This document shows, in pieces, positions 62,924 to 64,000 of a stretch of DNA of 64,000 nt (within the stretch, counting starts at the first letter, position 1; each line of letters starts with the position of its first letter). The DNA is from Pseudomonas sp. Fl4BN1 (GTDB taxonomy: Bacteria > Pseudomonadota > Gammaproteobacteria > Pseudomonadales > Pseudomonadaceae), in assembly GCF_009908285.1 (NCBI RefSeq), contig NZ_JAAARM010000012.1, positions 62,001 through 126,000 of the forward strand. The letters run 5' to 3'. Position numbers and translations under genes: made by a program. Below the pieces are notes generated by a model. The model had not been told where the DNA came from, searched no databases, and saw only the letters and a program-made list of their open reading frames with translations.

Positions 62924-63943
62924 ATGCTGTTTTTTTTACGTGATCAGGCGCTGGTTCGCCTGCTGGACGATAGTCAGGTGCGGGTCACTCGCGCCCGGTC
63001 CAAGGCGGATCTGCTGGAAGTGCTCGACAGGCTCGAGATATTCCCTGGCGGGCTGGAGTTTGACCATGTGCAGTCAATAGCGCTGCTGGTCCTGGCCATT
63101 GCTTCGTTCGCTGCCTTGCTGTTGATGGATGACATGGGGGTCATGTTCTGGGTGGGCTTGGCTTGCTGTTTCTTCAGCTACTACGTCATGAAGGGGTTGT
63201 CTGGCTCGTTGACGGGGCTGGCGTCGAATATCGCCCGCAAGTGTGCGCTATTCAGTAATGACCTGAGTGAAGTCGATAGTGACGCAGACTGGTGCCTGAA
63301 GAGGCTGAACAACGAGTTTGTTGATTACGACCGAGGTAATGAGCGTCGCTATATCGTGGAGTCGATCCAGGGCATTTACCACGGAGTCCGACACTCGTTG
63401 GCGTTCGAGTATTACCATCTGCAGTACGTGAGCTCGCGAAGCGAACGTGGAGCAGGCGGCAGCTACAATACGGTCTATGAGACCTTCAGTCGCTATAGCC
63501 TGGTACTGGATTTTCCCTGGGTCAGAGGCATTTCGGCCCTGACCGACCCCCAGGAACGATCATTGACAGGTCGGCGCTTCAAGGTTGATTGCGACGATTT
63601 CAATCAGGCTTTTGTGTTGCGCGGCAGTGACCAGGCCTGTTGCACGAGCTTCGCCACGCCTGCGATCCAGCTCTTCTTGATGGGGCTTGCACGCCGCCTG
63701 GAAAAAGTGAACCTGGAATTTTCCAGCCAGGGGCGACTGTGCCTGAGCTTCGACGATGCCGAAGTCATGGCTTATGCCGATCCCGGGCCGCTCAGCGATC
63801 TTCCGTCCTTTCGTGAGCGGATCAAGGCGGGTATCGAATTGCCGGGGTTGTACCCGATATTGGAGCTGGTGCATCGGCTGGCGGAGTTGCAGGAGCCCGC
63901 TCCTGAGTTTTCCTTGGTCGTTGCCGAGGGAATAGGGCAGTAA
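62924..63943 (+). CDS. DUF3137-like membrane protein of unknown function
   Basis: A 339-residue protein. Two hydrophobic segments (about 48-70 and 73-93) split an N-terminal soluble part of 45 residues from a large soluble C-terminal part. That part (LVLDFPWVRGISALTD, FKVDCDDFNQAFVLRGSDQA, AIQLFLMGLARRLEKVNL) resembles DUF3137, in which a 'FDFPW' strand precedes a domain with GxxVxLEDPEFEK-type motif. Function unknown. The ATG follows a weak AAGGATGAG ribosome-binding site. The last 57 bases of the window hold no gene. Confidence 0.6.
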   Translation: MLFFLRDQALVRLLDDSQVRVTRARSKADLLEVLDRLEIFPGGLEFDHVQSIALLVLAIASFAALLLMDDMGVMFWVGLACCFFSYYVMKGLSGSLTGLASNIARKCALFSNDLSEVDSDADWCLKRLNNEFVDYDRGNERRYIVESIQGIYHGVRHSLAFEYYHLQYVSSRSERGAGGSYNTVYETFSRYSLVLDFPWVRGISALTDPQERSLTGRRFKVDCDDFNQAFVLRGSDQACCTSFATPAIQLFLMGLARRLEKVNLEFSSQGRLCLSFDDAEVMAYADPGPLSDLPSFRERIKAGIELPGLYPILELVHRLAELQEPAPEFSLVVAEGIGQ

Positions 63944-64000
63944 CGGCTGGAAGGGTGGTTGGCCTTGATTAGGGGGATATAGGCGGAGAGCTGTGCTGGT

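Overview
The window is a stretch of a Pseudomonas chromosome, most likely of the fluorescens lineage (P. protegens/P. chlororaphis-like). The basis is gene content and order (zipA-ligA, dnaX-ybaB-recR, apt-anr-hemN, the ccoGHIS and double ccoNOQP block, aer-acnA, rlmM, tusA, pdxB, slt, uup, fadBA-topA), high-GC codon use, and Pseudomonas-type REP palindromes between genes. It is nearly all core genome. I see no insertion sequence, prophage, CRISPR array, tRNA or rRNA. The one clear RNA gene is the 4.5S SRP RNA (ffs).

Layout. 1-4.5 kb: end of zipA, ligA and a zinc-ribbon metallopeptidase. 4.5-9.6 kb: REP sequence, ffs, GrpB-like protein, a LysR regulator divergent from an EamA transporter (with an AraC-regulator remnant behind the LysR gene), DUF2167 membrane protein, VOC protein and an XRE regulator. 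9.6-14 kb: a gene-poor stretch, then an Aer-type aerotaxis receptor directly followed by a PAS-GGDEF-EAL protein, then a periplasmic solute-binding-like protein. 14.2-19.9 kb: dnaX, ybaB, an oxidoreductase placed between ybaB and recR, recR, and an acyl-CoA dehydrogenase.

20.3-43 kb is a low-oxygen respiration block, mostly on the minus strand: apt, anr (oxygen-sensing regulator), a decayed small gene, hemN, a TauE/SafE-like protein, ccoS, ccoI, ccoH, ccoG (cbb3 oxidase assembly), then two tandem cbb3 oxidase operons (ccoNOQP-1 and -2), an alpha/beta hydrolase, the aerotaxis receptor aer, a CPBP membrane protease and acnA. The control sites fit together. A near-perfect Anr box sits in class II position before hemN. 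A second Anr box before ccoN-2 lies inside the first codons of the divergent hydrolase gene. Two nearly identical GCGAC inverted repeats of the RegA/PrrA/RoxR type lie before ccoG and far upstream of ccoN-1.

43.2-64 kb: rlmM, tusA, a MATE transporter, pdxB, a small conserved-looking gene, an ABC exporter, slt, uup, a universal stress protein, a small membrane protein, fadB-fadA with a PsrA-like operator, a DUF1653 protein, topA, a DUF6586-like protein and a DUF3137-like membrane protein.

I found no convincing wholly new multi-gene system. The best leads are the redox operator sites in the cco cluster, the pseudogene between anr and hemN, a candidate minus-strand RNA upstream of fadB, and the gene-poor stretch at 9.6-10 kb.
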